DNA of 22,947 bases from JAFDCJ01 sp049669725 (GTDB taxonomy: Bacteria > Desulfobacterota > Desulfobacteria > Desulfobacterales > JAFDCJ01), in contig JBATKU010000189.1 in the NCBI GenBank assembly GCA_049669725.1, forward strand, positions 1 through 22,947, read 5' to 3'. Under the pieces are notes generated by a model, which saw only the letters and a list, made by a program, of their open reading frames with translations, was not told the origin of the DNA and made no database searches. Position numbers and translations under genes: made by a program. Shown one piece after another: positions 15,678 to 22,594 of the stretch. Positions within the stretch are counted from its first letter, which is position 1; each line of letters starts with the position of its first letter.

Positions 15678-16778
15678 ATGGATACATCCAGTCAACCTTC
15701 GAACGACAGCTTATTTGTGGCAAGAGCACTCGAGGCAACCATCCATATAGGCCTCGTCTTTCTGCTCCTTTATTGGTGTTTCAAGATCGGTCAGCCGTTC
15801 ATTCAGATTATCGTCTGGGGCATCATCATTGCCGTTGCAATCCACCCCGGCTACAACCGGCTGAAGTCCTCCCTGGGTGGACGTGGCCGTCTGGCGGCAA
15901 TCCTGATTACACTTTTTGCACTGACCGTCCTGCTCGTTCCGGCCTATTTGTTTTCCGGATCTCTTATCAACACAGCACAGGAGTATTCGGCACAGCTCGA
16001 CGCCGGGACGTTAAGTATACCGCCGCCATCGGAGAGTGTCAGATCCTGGCCGGTCATCGGCGAACCTTTGTACAAGTTCTGGAGCCTGGCCTCGAACAAT
16101 CTCGGAGCTGCCCTGAGCAAGGTCACCCCGTGGCTCAAAAAGTTTGGTATCCCGCTGTTGTCCGCCGCTGCGGGTGCCGGGGTCGGGATCCTAAAGTTCG
16201 TGGTTTCGATCATTATCGCCGGTGTTCTGCTTGCAAATGATACCGGTGGCGGTCAGACTGCGCGGGCAATTGCTACGCGGCTCGCAGGTGAGAGGGGGAC
16301 AATGGCCGTCGAACTCGCAGTGGCGACTGTGCGAAGTGTTACCCTGGGTATTCTCGGCGTCGCACTAATCCAGACGCTCATGGCAAGCCTTGGTTTTCTT
16401 TTAGTCGGCGTGCCTGGCGCGGGGCTTTGGGCCCTGTTGGTGCTGATTCTTGCAGTGGTTCAGCTTCCCACTATTTTGGTTCTGGGCCCAATTATCATCT
16501 ACGTGTTCTCCACCAGCAGTACGGTCATCGCAGTTGTTTTCGCGATCTGGAGCATCCTTGTCGGCATATCTGACGCCTTTCTTAAACCCCTCTTGATGGG
16601 TCGTGGAGTCGATGTTCCCATGCTTGTCATCTTCATTGGAGCAATAGGCGGGTTTATGACATCTGGCATCATCGGCCTTTTCGTTGGCGCGATCATTTTT
16701 TCACTTGGCTATAAGCTTTTCTTACTATGGCTGAAATTGAATATAAAGCCGGAAGGAGAGCCATCCAAACCTGACTAG
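15678..16778 (+). CDS. AI-2E family transporter-like membrane protein (PerM/YdiK type)
   Basis: 366 residues, with AGGAG placed before the ATG. The layout is that of the AI-2E/PerM family: two adjoining N-terminal helices (about 18-60), a third near 72-95, a soluble segment of about 60 residues, then four to five helices. The last third holds the family's small-residue pattern (GVPGAGLWALLVLILAVVQLP, GRGVDVPMLVIFIGAIGGFM, GIIGLFVGAIIFSLGY). Family members include exporters of autoinducer 2 and Na+/H+ antiporters, so the substrate is not predictable. The C-terminus is short and polar. Confidence 0.92.
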   Translation: MDTSSQPSNDSLFVARALEATIHIGLVFLLLYWCFKIGQPFIQIIVWGIIIAVAIHPGYNRLKSSLGGRGRLAAILITLFALTVLLVPAYLFSGSLINTAQEYSAQLDAGTLSIPPPSESVRSWPVIGEPLYKFWSLASNNLGAALSKVTPWLKKFGIPLLSAAAGAGVGILKFVVSIIIAGVLLANDTGGGQTARAIATRLAGERGTMAVELAVATVRSVTLGILGVALIQTLMASLGFLLVGVPGAGLWALLVLILAVVQLPTILVLGPIIIYVFSTSSTVIAVVFAIWSILVGISDAFLKPLLMGRGVDVPMLVIFIGAIGGFMTSGIIGLFVGAIIFSLGYKLFLLWLKLNIKPEGEPSKPD

Positions 16779-17039
16779 CAATCATCCAGCGAGGCCTATA
16801 TTAATGGCTGCCTCGAGCGGTATCGTTTCAAAGCTAACAGATATAAAATAAGAATAAACTTGCTGCTCGATTCTACACTAATATCTGCAATAGTGAAGCA
16901 CATTCAAAATTGCATCTCCAACATCTATGGACTCATCAACCCCACAGAAGCTTTGTGATATCTAATCGTATCTATAAGTCTACTAAAATTGAATTTAGTG
17001 GGATAAATCTGGACCGGCATCTTGCCTTACAGCTTTATA

Positions 17040-17381
17040 TCAAGAAGGTGTGAATAGGTGGTAATTGAATTTTACGCCAATAGCAGCATCACTGCTCCAC
17101 GCGATTGAACCATTTATTAATGAAGATCGCCTTGAATACGGATCGAGAAACTTAAGCATAATCTTATCCCCGGCAGGAAAGGATCGATCTGTTTCGATAA
17201 AAGCACCCGTTTCATTCATGTCGAGGATGAAGCTTGAATAAAGTCGCCGGTTTATTTTGTAATGTACTGGAATCAAACAGGGTGTTCTTGGTTCTTTCCT
17301 TCGATTTGAGCCATGGATTTTCATATCCAAATCGAAAGTCAAATTCGGAACGTCTCTAAAATCATTAAAATAGGTTATCAT
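17040..17381 (-). CDS. single PilZ-domain protein
   Basis: 113 residues from the ATG at 17381, chosen because GAGG lies 6 nt upstream; an in-frame start 18 codons earlier lacks one. The PilZ domain starts with the c-di-GMP-binding RxxxR motif (in RRKEPR) and has DMNETG at the second motif, (D/N)xSxxG, where Ser is replaced by Asn. The barrel ends with AIGVKFNYH. It probably acts as a cytoplasmic c-di-GMP receptor, although the Ser-to-Asn change may alter affinity. The gene is minus strand, divergent from the coiled-coil gene at 17630, and sits at the edge of the AT-rich region. Its target is unknown. Confidence 0.85.
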   Translation of the reverse strand: MITYFNDFRDVPNLTFDLDMKIHGSNRRKEPRTPCLIPVHYKINRRLYSSFILDMNETGAFIETDRSFPAGDKIMLKFLDPYSRRSSLINGSIAWSSDAAIGVKFNYHLFTPS

Positions 17382-17472
17382 TTTAAACCTCAGTACTATT
17401 AATCCCAATCCAGAGGTTAATACTCTATATTTCAATAGCAGTCAACATATGGTGAATTTTCGTAAATATAAA

Positions 17473-17486
17473 CACTATATATAGTG
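17473..17486. promoter_or_regulatory. 14-bp perfect palindrome in the divergent intergenic region
   Basis: CACTATATATAGTG is fully self-complementary and lies between the divergent PilZ and coiled-coil genes. A near copy, CACCATATAGTG (18219-18230), lies upstream of the ParA gene, and both are followed closely by a GG and a T-rich stretch. A shared operator is possible; AT-rich DNA makes chance palindromes likely. Confidence 0.35.
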
Positions 17487-17560
17487 GCAATTTCAATTTA
17501 TCATGACTTGATGTTATTTTGAGATTCTGGCAATAGAAACATGCAATTTAATGAAAATAT

Positions 17561-17569
17561 TGATATAAT
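17561..17569 (+). promoter_or_regulatory. extended -10 promoter of the coiled-coil protein gene
   Basis: TGATATAAT is a perfect extended -10 element (TGnTATAAT), 60 bp before the ATG at 17630. No good -35 hexamer is present, which extended -10 promoters can do without. Confidence 0.5.
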
Positions 17570-17629
17570 AGACCTTCTGTGAAAAACTCAGTAATATTCT
17601 CATGAAAGAATAACCGGGAGGAAAAAGAA

Positions 17630-18046
17630 ATGTCTGATACCTTGATTGGTGTCATCATAGGTGGCGTTATCGCAAGCATTACACCGTTAGTTATGCTGAT
17701 TTTAGATCACAGACGTTGGCAGCGAGAGTCAGAACTTGAACACCTGAGATCTGAACGCAAAAGGCTTGAAAAATTATTCAGAGAGAATCTTAAAAGGTTT
17801 TCGAAGGCAATTGCTGAAAATAATTATGCATCTGATATGATTATGGATTTTTTACTAACGATGCCAAAAGAGGTTGCTGTAAAATTTAAAGAATTTTTGG
17901 CTGACCCTAATAAAACAGATTCAAGAAGCAAGAAAACCTATATGGGTATAGTCCTGTCGATGAAAAAGATATTATCAGAGATTGATAGCAAAATCGAAAA
18001 TATAATTTTTAAAAAATCAAAATCCATAAACCCCTTTAAAAAATAG
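17630..18046 (+). CDS. small membrane-anchored coiled-coil protein, unknown function
   Basis: 138 residues; GGGAGG lies before the ATG. One transmembrane helix near the N-terminus (about residues 5-25, LIGVIIGGVIASITPLVMLI) is followed by a highly charged helical segment (about 27-65, rich in Arg, Glu, Lys) likely to form a coiled coil in the cytoplasm. The remainder is helical and Lys-rich, ending in KSINPFKK. No known family is recognised. It resembles many short phage- or island-borne membrane proteins, which is only a general impression. The extended -10 upstream and a good ribosome site argue that it is expressed. Confidence 0.75.
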   Translation: MSDTLIGVIIGGVIASITPLVMLILDHRRWQRESELEHLRSERKRLEKLFRENLKRFSKAIAENNYASDMIMDFLLTMPKEVAVKFKEFLADPNKTDSRSKKTYMGIVLSMKKILSEIDSKIENIIFKKSKSINPFKK

Positions 18047-18055
18047 TTGCGCAAC
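18046..18055. repeat. 10-bp palindrome at the end of the coiled-coil gene
   Basis: GTTGCGCAAC is fully palindromic and starts at the last base of the TAG stop of the coiled-coil gene. No T-run follows; its function is unknown. Confidence 0.4.
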
Positions 18056-18089
18056 CAAACCCCTCCATTGTCACTTCCCAGATATCTTT

Positions 18090-18116
18090 TATAGCGGTTG
18101 TCAATAAAACGTTCCG
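18090..18116 (+). repeat. 27-bp island repeat, left-arm copy
   Basis: It begins TATAGCGGTTGTCAA and ends CGTTCCG. It matches the left arm at 22633-22659 at 25 of 27 positions. It lies before the ParA gene; an inverted counterpart lies at 21443-21469. Confidence 0.8.
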
Positions 18117-18328
18117 ATAATTGATATGAAACTCCCTATTTCAACGATAGGGACACAAAAACGGCCGTAACAAATCGTTACCTCACCTATATGTTGGTAA
18201 AATATTCCGTTTTATACACCATATAGTGTGGTTTTCACTTGACAAAAAATGGATATGGACATAAGCAAGAACAGCCGTTGGATACAGGGCAAAAAAGCAA
18301 ATGATCCGGCATGAAACAAAATTATAAG

Positions 18329-18352
18329 CGTAAATACGTCATCGTATTTACG
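18329..18352. promoter_or_regulatory. perfect 10-bp inverted repeat upstream of the ParA gene
   Basis: CGTAAATACG and CGTATTTACG are separated by the 4 nt TCAT, 58 bp before the ParA start. It could be an operator for autoregulation, a centromere-like site for a partition system, or a hairpin in the 5' leader. The sequence alone does not decide. Confidence 0.5.
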
Positions 18353-18410
18353 AATCGATGGACTTTGCAACCAATCATTTTAATATCTAAATAAAAAAAG
18401 GAGGGCGGAA

Positions 18411-19136
18411 ATGATCATCAGTTTTGTAAACCAGAAGGGGGGAGTTGGAAAAACCACGACGGCTATTAATCTTGCTATTGGTTTAAAGAAAAAGAATCAC
18501 AATTTGGTGTTTATCGATGCGGACCCTCAGGGAAGCGCTGTTCAATGGCACACGATTGAAGGCAATAAATCATTTGAAATTTTGCACCATCCAAGTCCGA
18601 TTGACGCAACCGACATTAAACAGCTTTCTATGAATTATGATTACGTTATTATAGATGCACCCCCTGCCATTGGTGACATTTCAAAAGCAATTCTTGCTGT
18701 AACTGATCTTGCTATCATTCCATTGTCTCCGAGCGCCCTGGACGTTTGGTCTTGCTGGGGAACGCTAAAAATGATCGATGAAATCCGACCAATAAATTCT
18801 GACTTAGAAGTCAAACTCTTGATCAATCGAAAAATACCTGGGACTAAAATAGGCCGCGAGGCTCGCGAGGTAATGAAAAAGTTTCAAACGAATGTATTTG
18901 ATACCGAGTTGTGCCAGCGAGTGGCCTTCATTGATGCAATGACTTCCGGCGTTTCAGTAATGCAATATGCACCATACAGCAAGGCTGCTGGTGAAATCGA
19001 GCGTCTATGTGAGGAAATCATTCCTCAGGTATCGATGGAAGCATCTCAATCGCAGATTAATAATCAATATTTGGATTTCTCCAATGAACCGGCAGAAAAT
19101 TTTGGATGGGATCGATACGATAGCCAAGAAAATTAA
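18411..19136 (+). CDS. ParA/MinD-superfamily ATPase, orphan
   Basis: 241 residues with an ideal ribosome site (GGAGG). It has the deviant Walker A KGGVGKTT at 9-16, Walker A' DADPQGS at 36-42 and Walker B YVIIDAPP at 78-85. There is no N-terminal DNA-binding domain, so it is of the small ParA type used for plasmid partition (type Ib) and for positioning of organelles, chemotaxis arrays, pili or carboxysomes. Such ATPases dimerise on ATP binding, bind DNA non-specifically and are displaced by a partner protein. No ParB-like helix-turn-helix gene is adjacent; the following genes encode an FN3-like protein and a tandem PilZ protein, one of which could be partner or cargo (inference). The C-terminal 30 residues are polar and extend beyond the usual domain. 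Confidence 0.93.
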   Translation: MIISFVNQKGGVGKTTTAINLAIGLKKKNHNLVFIDADPQGSAVQWHTIEGNKSFEILHHPSPIDATDIKQLSMNYDYVIIDAPPAIGDISKAILAVTDLAIIPLSPSALDVWSCWGTLKMIDEIRPINSDLEVKLLINRKIPGTKIGREAREVMKKFQTNVFDTELCQRVAFIDAMTSGVSVMQYAPYSKAAGEIERLCEEIIPQVSMEASQSQINNQYLDFSNEPAENFGWDRYDSQEN

Positions 19137-19242
19137 ATATATGACGGCTAAGAGCTGACGATCTGTCGCCGCAGAAATGTAATTGACAGGATTCTGGTCA
19201 GGTAAATTTTCTCAATTTTTTACGCCTATAAGGAAAAATCAC

Positions 19243-19746
19243 ATGGCTAAGTTGAAAAAAAGAAAACTTAGATGGCACGCTTCCAGTTCTCCTCAAGTTA
19301 TAGGATATAAGCTTTACTGGGCCGAACGTGGCGATGTAGATTATAACTCCAACCAAGCATTACTGGGAAATGTGACCGAAATTGTTTTGCCCGACGACGT
19401 TGATTCTTTTAAACCCAGTGATGGGCAGATCGAATTCGGAATTACGTCTGTTGATGAGCTGGGCAACGAATCCGATATGATAACATTGAAGGCTCCTTAT
19501 CAGTTCAGTGTTCCAAAAGCGCCTCAGAATCTTGAAATGGAAAAATTGGAGCAGTTCCACACGACACGCTATACGGAAGGTGACCCCGCCGACCAAATGG
19601 AAGCTATTGAACTTATCGAGGCCATTGCTTCAGAACAAAATCAGAAATCATTTTCATCAAACAAGCCAAAGCGAGACAAAGCGGTTGTTTCACGAATGAA
19701 TGATTTTCACCTTATGGAGGAAGAGTTGAAGGTTGGGTCTCTTTAA
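19243..19746 (+). CDS. FN3-like domain protein without signal peptide
   Basis: 167 residues from the ATG at 19243, chosen for the AAGGA upstream; an open frame 20 codons earlier has none. After a basic start (MAKLKKRK), residues about 8-89 look like one fibronectin type III domain: LRWHASSSPQVIGYKLYW, a central strand VTEIVLP, then IEFGITSVDELGNES with the typical Tyr/Phe-x-Val/Ile-x-Ala/Ser-x-Asp pattern. The C-terminal 75 residues are polar, Glu/Gln-rich and probably disordered. No signal peptide or membrane segment is seen, unusual for FN3 domains, which are mostly extracellular in bacteria. It lies 106 bp after the ParA gene on the same strand. Partner or adaptor of the ParA protein is a guess. 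Confidence 0.7.
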   Translation: MAKLKKRKLRWHASSSPQVIGYKLYWAERGDVDYNSNQALLGNVTEIVLPDDVDSFKPSDGQIEFGITSVDELGNESDMITLKAPYQFSVPKAPQNLEMEKLEQFHTTRYTEGDPADQMEAIELIEAIASEQNQKSFSSNKPKRDKAVVSRMNDFHLMEEELKVGSL

Positions 19747-19790
19747 AGCACCAATTTTCCAATCTCTTGTTCAAAAAACTATCGAAGACG

Positions 19791-19822
19791 ATCATTCCGA
19801 TTTTATAAGAATTCGGAATGAT
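19791..19822. terminator. 10-bp inverted repeat between the FN3 and tandem-PilZ genes
   Basis: ATCATTCCGA (19791-19800) and TCGGAATGAT (19813-19822) are perfectly inverted around a 12-nt AT-rich loop. No T-run follows, so it is at best a weak terminator or an attenuating hairpin; an operator for the PilZ gene is an alternative. Confidence 0.4.
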
Positions 19823-19976
19823 AGACTTCTGCGATGTAATTGTATCCTTAAAACCATCACAGTTTTTCCAGTTTAGTGATAATTTCAATATATTAATACC
19901 AACATCCCCTAAAAGAAATGCCAGAATATGTCTATTGGCAAATCCATGGAATTGGTATTTCAAAACATTTATACGG

Positions 19977-20591
19977 ATGGAAACACTAAAAGAAAAACGT
20001 CACCATAAACGTATGAATCACCATGCAATGGTTAGCCTCGAGTCTTTACAGATTGGGGTTGATGAAAACGCCCGAATGGTCAACTGCAGTGATGATGGTT
20101 TATATTTTGAGTCTGATCAATTTTTGCAGCCGGGAGCGGAAGTTTTTATTCGGATAGAAAATAGTCTCCATAGCCATGGGGACTATGAATGCCATCATGC
20201 AAGAATTAGATGGGGAAAGAGACTAAAAAATACTCCCTATGCCTATGGTTATGGTGCAAAATATGTTGATAAATTCATTGAGGAAAAATCACTGGAAACT
20301 GATTCGGATCAGAAAATAGATTTAAGAAAGCATCCAAGAAAATATTACAATAAACCGGCATCCTTTTGCTTTGAAAATAAATCTTACGATGGATTCATCA
20401 GTGATATCAGCCGTAATGGTTGTTTCATTGAAAATCGTGAATTTTTTAATAATATCGGACAAATATTAGATCTTGTTATCCCCGGCACTAAGTTTGATGA
20501 TAATAACATATTAAAAGTAGAAGTTGTGCGGCTAAGCCCAATTGGCGTTGGGGTCAAATTCAAAAGTATAAAAAAGAGAAAATTGTTATAA
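19977..20591 (+). CDS. tandem PilZ-domain protein
   Basis: 204 residues from the ATG at 19977; the ribosome site is weak, and an upstream in-frame start at 19818 would add 53 residues that do not look like a domain. Two PilZ domains are visible. The first has RxxxR at 8-12 (RHHKR) and NCSDDG at 36-41; the second has RKHPR at 117-121 and DISRNG at 143-148. Both pairs match the c-di-GMP-binding RxxxR and (D/N)xSxxG motifs. No output domain is attached, so it probably works through protein contact. It is downstream of the ParA and FN3-like genes and 33 bp before the duplicated protein gene, with which it probably forms an operon. Confidence 0.88.
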   Translation: METLKEKRHHKRMNHHAMVSLESLQIGVDENARMVNCSDDGLYFESDQFLQPGAEVFIRIENSLHSHGDYECHHARIRWGKRLKNTPYAYGYGAKYVDKFIEEKSLETDSDQKIDLRKHPRKYYNKPASFCFENKSYDGFISDISRNGCFIENREFFNNIGQILDLVIPGTKFDDNNILKVEVVRLSPIGVGVKFKSIKKRKLL

Positions 20592-20624
20592 TAAAAATCA
20601 GGAGAAAACAGAAAGGGGAAATGT

Positions 20625-21251
20625 ATGCCTATTATCGAACCAGCGATCATAAAGGCAGGGGAAAAAGAGCTTTTATCTTCTATGCTCGCGTCTTTCGATG
20701 AGTATCAAATCGAAAAACTATTCCAAGAAACTCACAGCTTAATATTAAAAGAAAAAATGCAGTTCAAAGGAGGCAAAACTTTAGTTTTCAACAACAAGAT
20801 TGCATATCAATTCGATTACAGCTCGGTTGCCGCCTTTCCTGTGTTGTTGAATGAAATGGGAAAATTTATGGGATTCGCAAATCCAAACGATTTCCACAAT
20901 TTAGGTGAGGAAGAAACCGAATCTTACGATACGATCTTGGATCCTGGGGTTATACATGTAAGAAAAGCAGAGTTTTTTGATTCGCTATCGGCATCTGTTA
21001 ATGTTGAAACAATCACTGAATTATTTAAAAAAATATATAAGTTATCGGCTATCGGCAAAGTGATTTACAGTCTAGGCGATATCAGGGTTTTAAGTGGCCA
21101 TGTCATTTATGAGCTTGTCTATGATATTGAGGTATTTTTTTCTATAATAATAGACCGTGAGGGCAATTATATCAGTAGTTTAATAAAAGATAATGGGTCG
21201 TCACCAGCGGCTGAAGGATATTCGGAGAAAACTGGGACACTAGCGGATTAA
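20625..21251 (+). CDS. protein of unknown function with internal duplication
   Basis: 208 residues; AAGGGGA lies upstream of the ATG at 20625. It is not recognised as any family. Residues about 15-82 and 116-183 align without gaps at an offset of 101, with about 15 identities (for example the shared I-x2-LF-x5-L-x4-K and the aromatic Y-x3-Y-x5-F spacing), so it seems to be two copies of a roughly 70-residue alpha/beta domain. The linker is acidic (NLGEEETESYD) and the tail polar. No signal peptide, membrane helix or catalytic motif is visible. Operon position after the tandem-PilZ gene suggests a shared process. Confidence 0.75.
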   Translation: MPIIEPAIIKAGEKELLSSMLASFDEYQIEKLFQETHSLILKEKMQFKGGKTLVFNNKIAYQFDYSSVAAFPVLLNEMGKFMGFANPNDFHNLGEEETESYDTILDPGVIHVRKAEFFDSLSASVNVETITELFKKIYKLSAIGKVIYSLGDIRVLSGHVIYELVYDIEVFFSIIIDREGNYISSLIKDNGSSPAAEGYSEKTGTLAD

Positions 21252-21547
21252 CCCTTACAAATCAAAATCTTCAAACCAATATCCTTTCTGATAGTCAGAA
21301 TATGTTATAAAATCATATATGATTCTTCCGGCAACAGGGCCATTTCAATTCGGACTATTTTGATTTAATCGGAATTTTTTTTCTACAAATCATTCCCGCT
21401 TGTCAGCTACGCATCCCTCACTTATACCACCCATCCGTATTTCGGAACTTATTTTTACAAAGTAGTATAAACATTACAGATTTTCCTCAAGAATTAAGAC
21501 AGAAATGCCGATATATAAAATAACCTTTAAACCTTTGATAATGATCG
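21252..21547. other. AT-rich gap before the sigma-54 activator gene
   Basis: No gene is supported. It holds the right-arm copy of the island repeat (21443-21469) together with a conserved flank ACCACCCATCCGTATTT (21426-21442) that recurs before 22709. No clear promoter or ribosome site precedes the activator. Confidence 0.55.
21443..21469 (-). repeat. 27-bp island repeat, right-arm copy
   Basis: It starts CGGAACTTATTTTT and ends AGTATA. It matches the right arm at 22709-22735 at 22 of 27 positions and is an inverted relative of the 18090 copy. Confidence 0.75.
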
Positions 21548-22594
21548 TTGTCCGCTATTGCTAAAAAATACGATATTCATATGGAAACTGAGCTAATCGG
21601 CGTAAGCCAAAATATTAAGCGTGTCCGGCAGCTGATTAACCAAGTTGCTGATGCATGCTTAAACACAGTGGTTTGCGGGGAAACCGGTGTTGGCAAAGAA
21701 CTGGTGGTTAGGCTTCTGCACCAAAAATCCTGCGCAAAAGAAGGACCTTTAATAAAGGTTAATTGCGCCGCTTTGCCGGATACACTGCTGGAAAGCGAAA
21801 TGTTTGGCTATGAACAGGGGGCTTTTACCGGAGCGGTGCGCAAAATGCGCGGAAAATTTGAGCAGGCCAAAGAAGGTGTTATATTCCTGGATGAAATCGG
21901 CGATATGTCCATTGCACTTCAATCCAAACTGTTGCATGCGCTTCAAGATGGCGAATTTTTTCCCCTGGGATCTGAAAGATCAGTGAAAAGTAATGCCTGG
22001 GCTATAACAGCCACCAACCGTGAATTGGAAGAGGAACTTAAAACCGGGAAATTTCGTTCAGATTTGTATTACAGAATATGTACGGTAACAATTCACATTG
22101 ATCCATTACGCGAACGGCCGGAAGATATACCGCCGTTGATTTCATATTATGTAAAAAAATATGCTTCACAATTTAAAAAAAATCAGCCCCCAATTTTAAG
22201 CAACGAGACTATTGATAAACTTAGTTTGTATCACTGGCCGGGAAACGTGCGCGAGTTGCAAAACGTGCTGAGAAGGATCATAGTGCTTGGTCAAGAAAAA
22301 GAAAACATCGATAAAATAATCGACCTCTCTAACAGTGGCAGACACAATCATATGGAACCAAATTTTAGGAAAGGTCTGGGATTGAACGGTCACAGGATAG
22401 ACCTCACGGATTTTTCACTCAAACAGTATAAAAAGCAGGTATCTGATCAGGTCGAAAAAAAGCTGATCTCTTACGTGCTTGAGAATACTGGCTGGAACCG
22501 AAGCAGGGCCTCCAGGATATTAAAAGTCAGTTATAAGACCCTGCTTGCAAGAATCCAGGATCTGGAACTTAGACCTCGGGATGAACTTGCCTAA
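21548..22594 (+). CDS. sigma-54-dependent activator, AAA+ plus Fis-type HTH, no sensor domain
   Basis: Up to 348 residues from a TTG at 21548; an ATG at 21581 would give 337, and neither has a clear ribosome site. The AAA+ domain has Walker A GETGVGKE at 44-51, the sigma-54-contacting GAFTGA loop at 91-96, Walker B IFLDEIGDM near 112-120, the arginine-finger region FRSDLYYR near 169-176 and HWPGNVREL. A Fis-like helix-turn-helix ends the protein (YVLENTGWNRSRASRILKVSYKTLLARI). It opens transcription from sigma-54 promoters. Like PspF, it lacks a receiver, GAF or PAS domain, so control must come from a partner, from expression level, or from an N-terminal part that has been lost. It lies downstream of the ParA/PilZ block, but no sigma-54 promoter was recognised in the window, so its targets are unknown. 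Confidence 0.93.
   Translation: MSAIAKKYDIHMETELIGVSQNIKRVRQLINQVADACLNTVVCGETGVGKELVVRLLHQKSCAKEGPLIKVNCAALPDTLLESEMFGYEQGAFTGAVRKMRGKFEQAKEGVIFLDEIGDMSIALQSKLLHALQDGEFFPLGSERSVKSNAWAITATNRELEEELKTGKFRSDLYYRICTVTIHIDPLRERPEDIPPLISYYVKKYASQFKKNQPPILSNETIDKLSLYHWPGNVRELQNVLRRIIVLGQEKENIDKIIDLSNSGRHNHMEPNFRKGLGLNGHRIDLTDFSLKQYKKQVSDQVEKKLISYVLENTGWNRSRASRILKVSYKTLLARIQDLELRPRDELA

Larger units (their letters stand above)
18047..18410. other. 364-bp intergenic region upstream of the ParA gene
   Basis: No gene is supported. It holds a left-arm copy of the island repeat (18090-18116), small inverted repeats TCCCTA/TAGGGA near 18132-18152 and GTAAC/GTTAC near 18167-18181, the near palindrome CACCATATAGTG (18219-18230), a TTGACA (18239-18244) without a convincing -10, and a perfect 10-bp inverted repeat at 18329-18352. 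The density of dyads is higher than in other gaps here. Confidence 0.6.

Noticed and set aside
16790..16815. Terminator after the AI-2E-type gene (CGAGGC/GCCTCG)
   Set aside because: The stem is only 6 bp with a 14-nt loop and no T-run; the 261-bp gap to the PilZ gene shows nothing more convincing.
17530..17555. Sigma-54 promoter upstream of the coiled-coil gene (TGGCA...TGCAA)
   Set aside because: The spacing between the GG and GC elements is 12 nt instead of the required 10. No proper sigma-54 site was found elsewhere in the window.
18239..18267. Sigma-70 promoter for the ParA gene starting with TTGACA
   Set aside because: The -35 is perfect, but at 16-18 bp spacing there is only TAAGCA or similar, a poor -10, so it is not listed as a promoter.
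19818..19976. 53-residue N-terminal extension of the tandem-PilZ protein
   Set aside because: The extension overlaps an inverted repeat, has no ribosome site and no recognisable domain, while PilZ proteins commonly start a few residues before RxxxR as they would from 19977.
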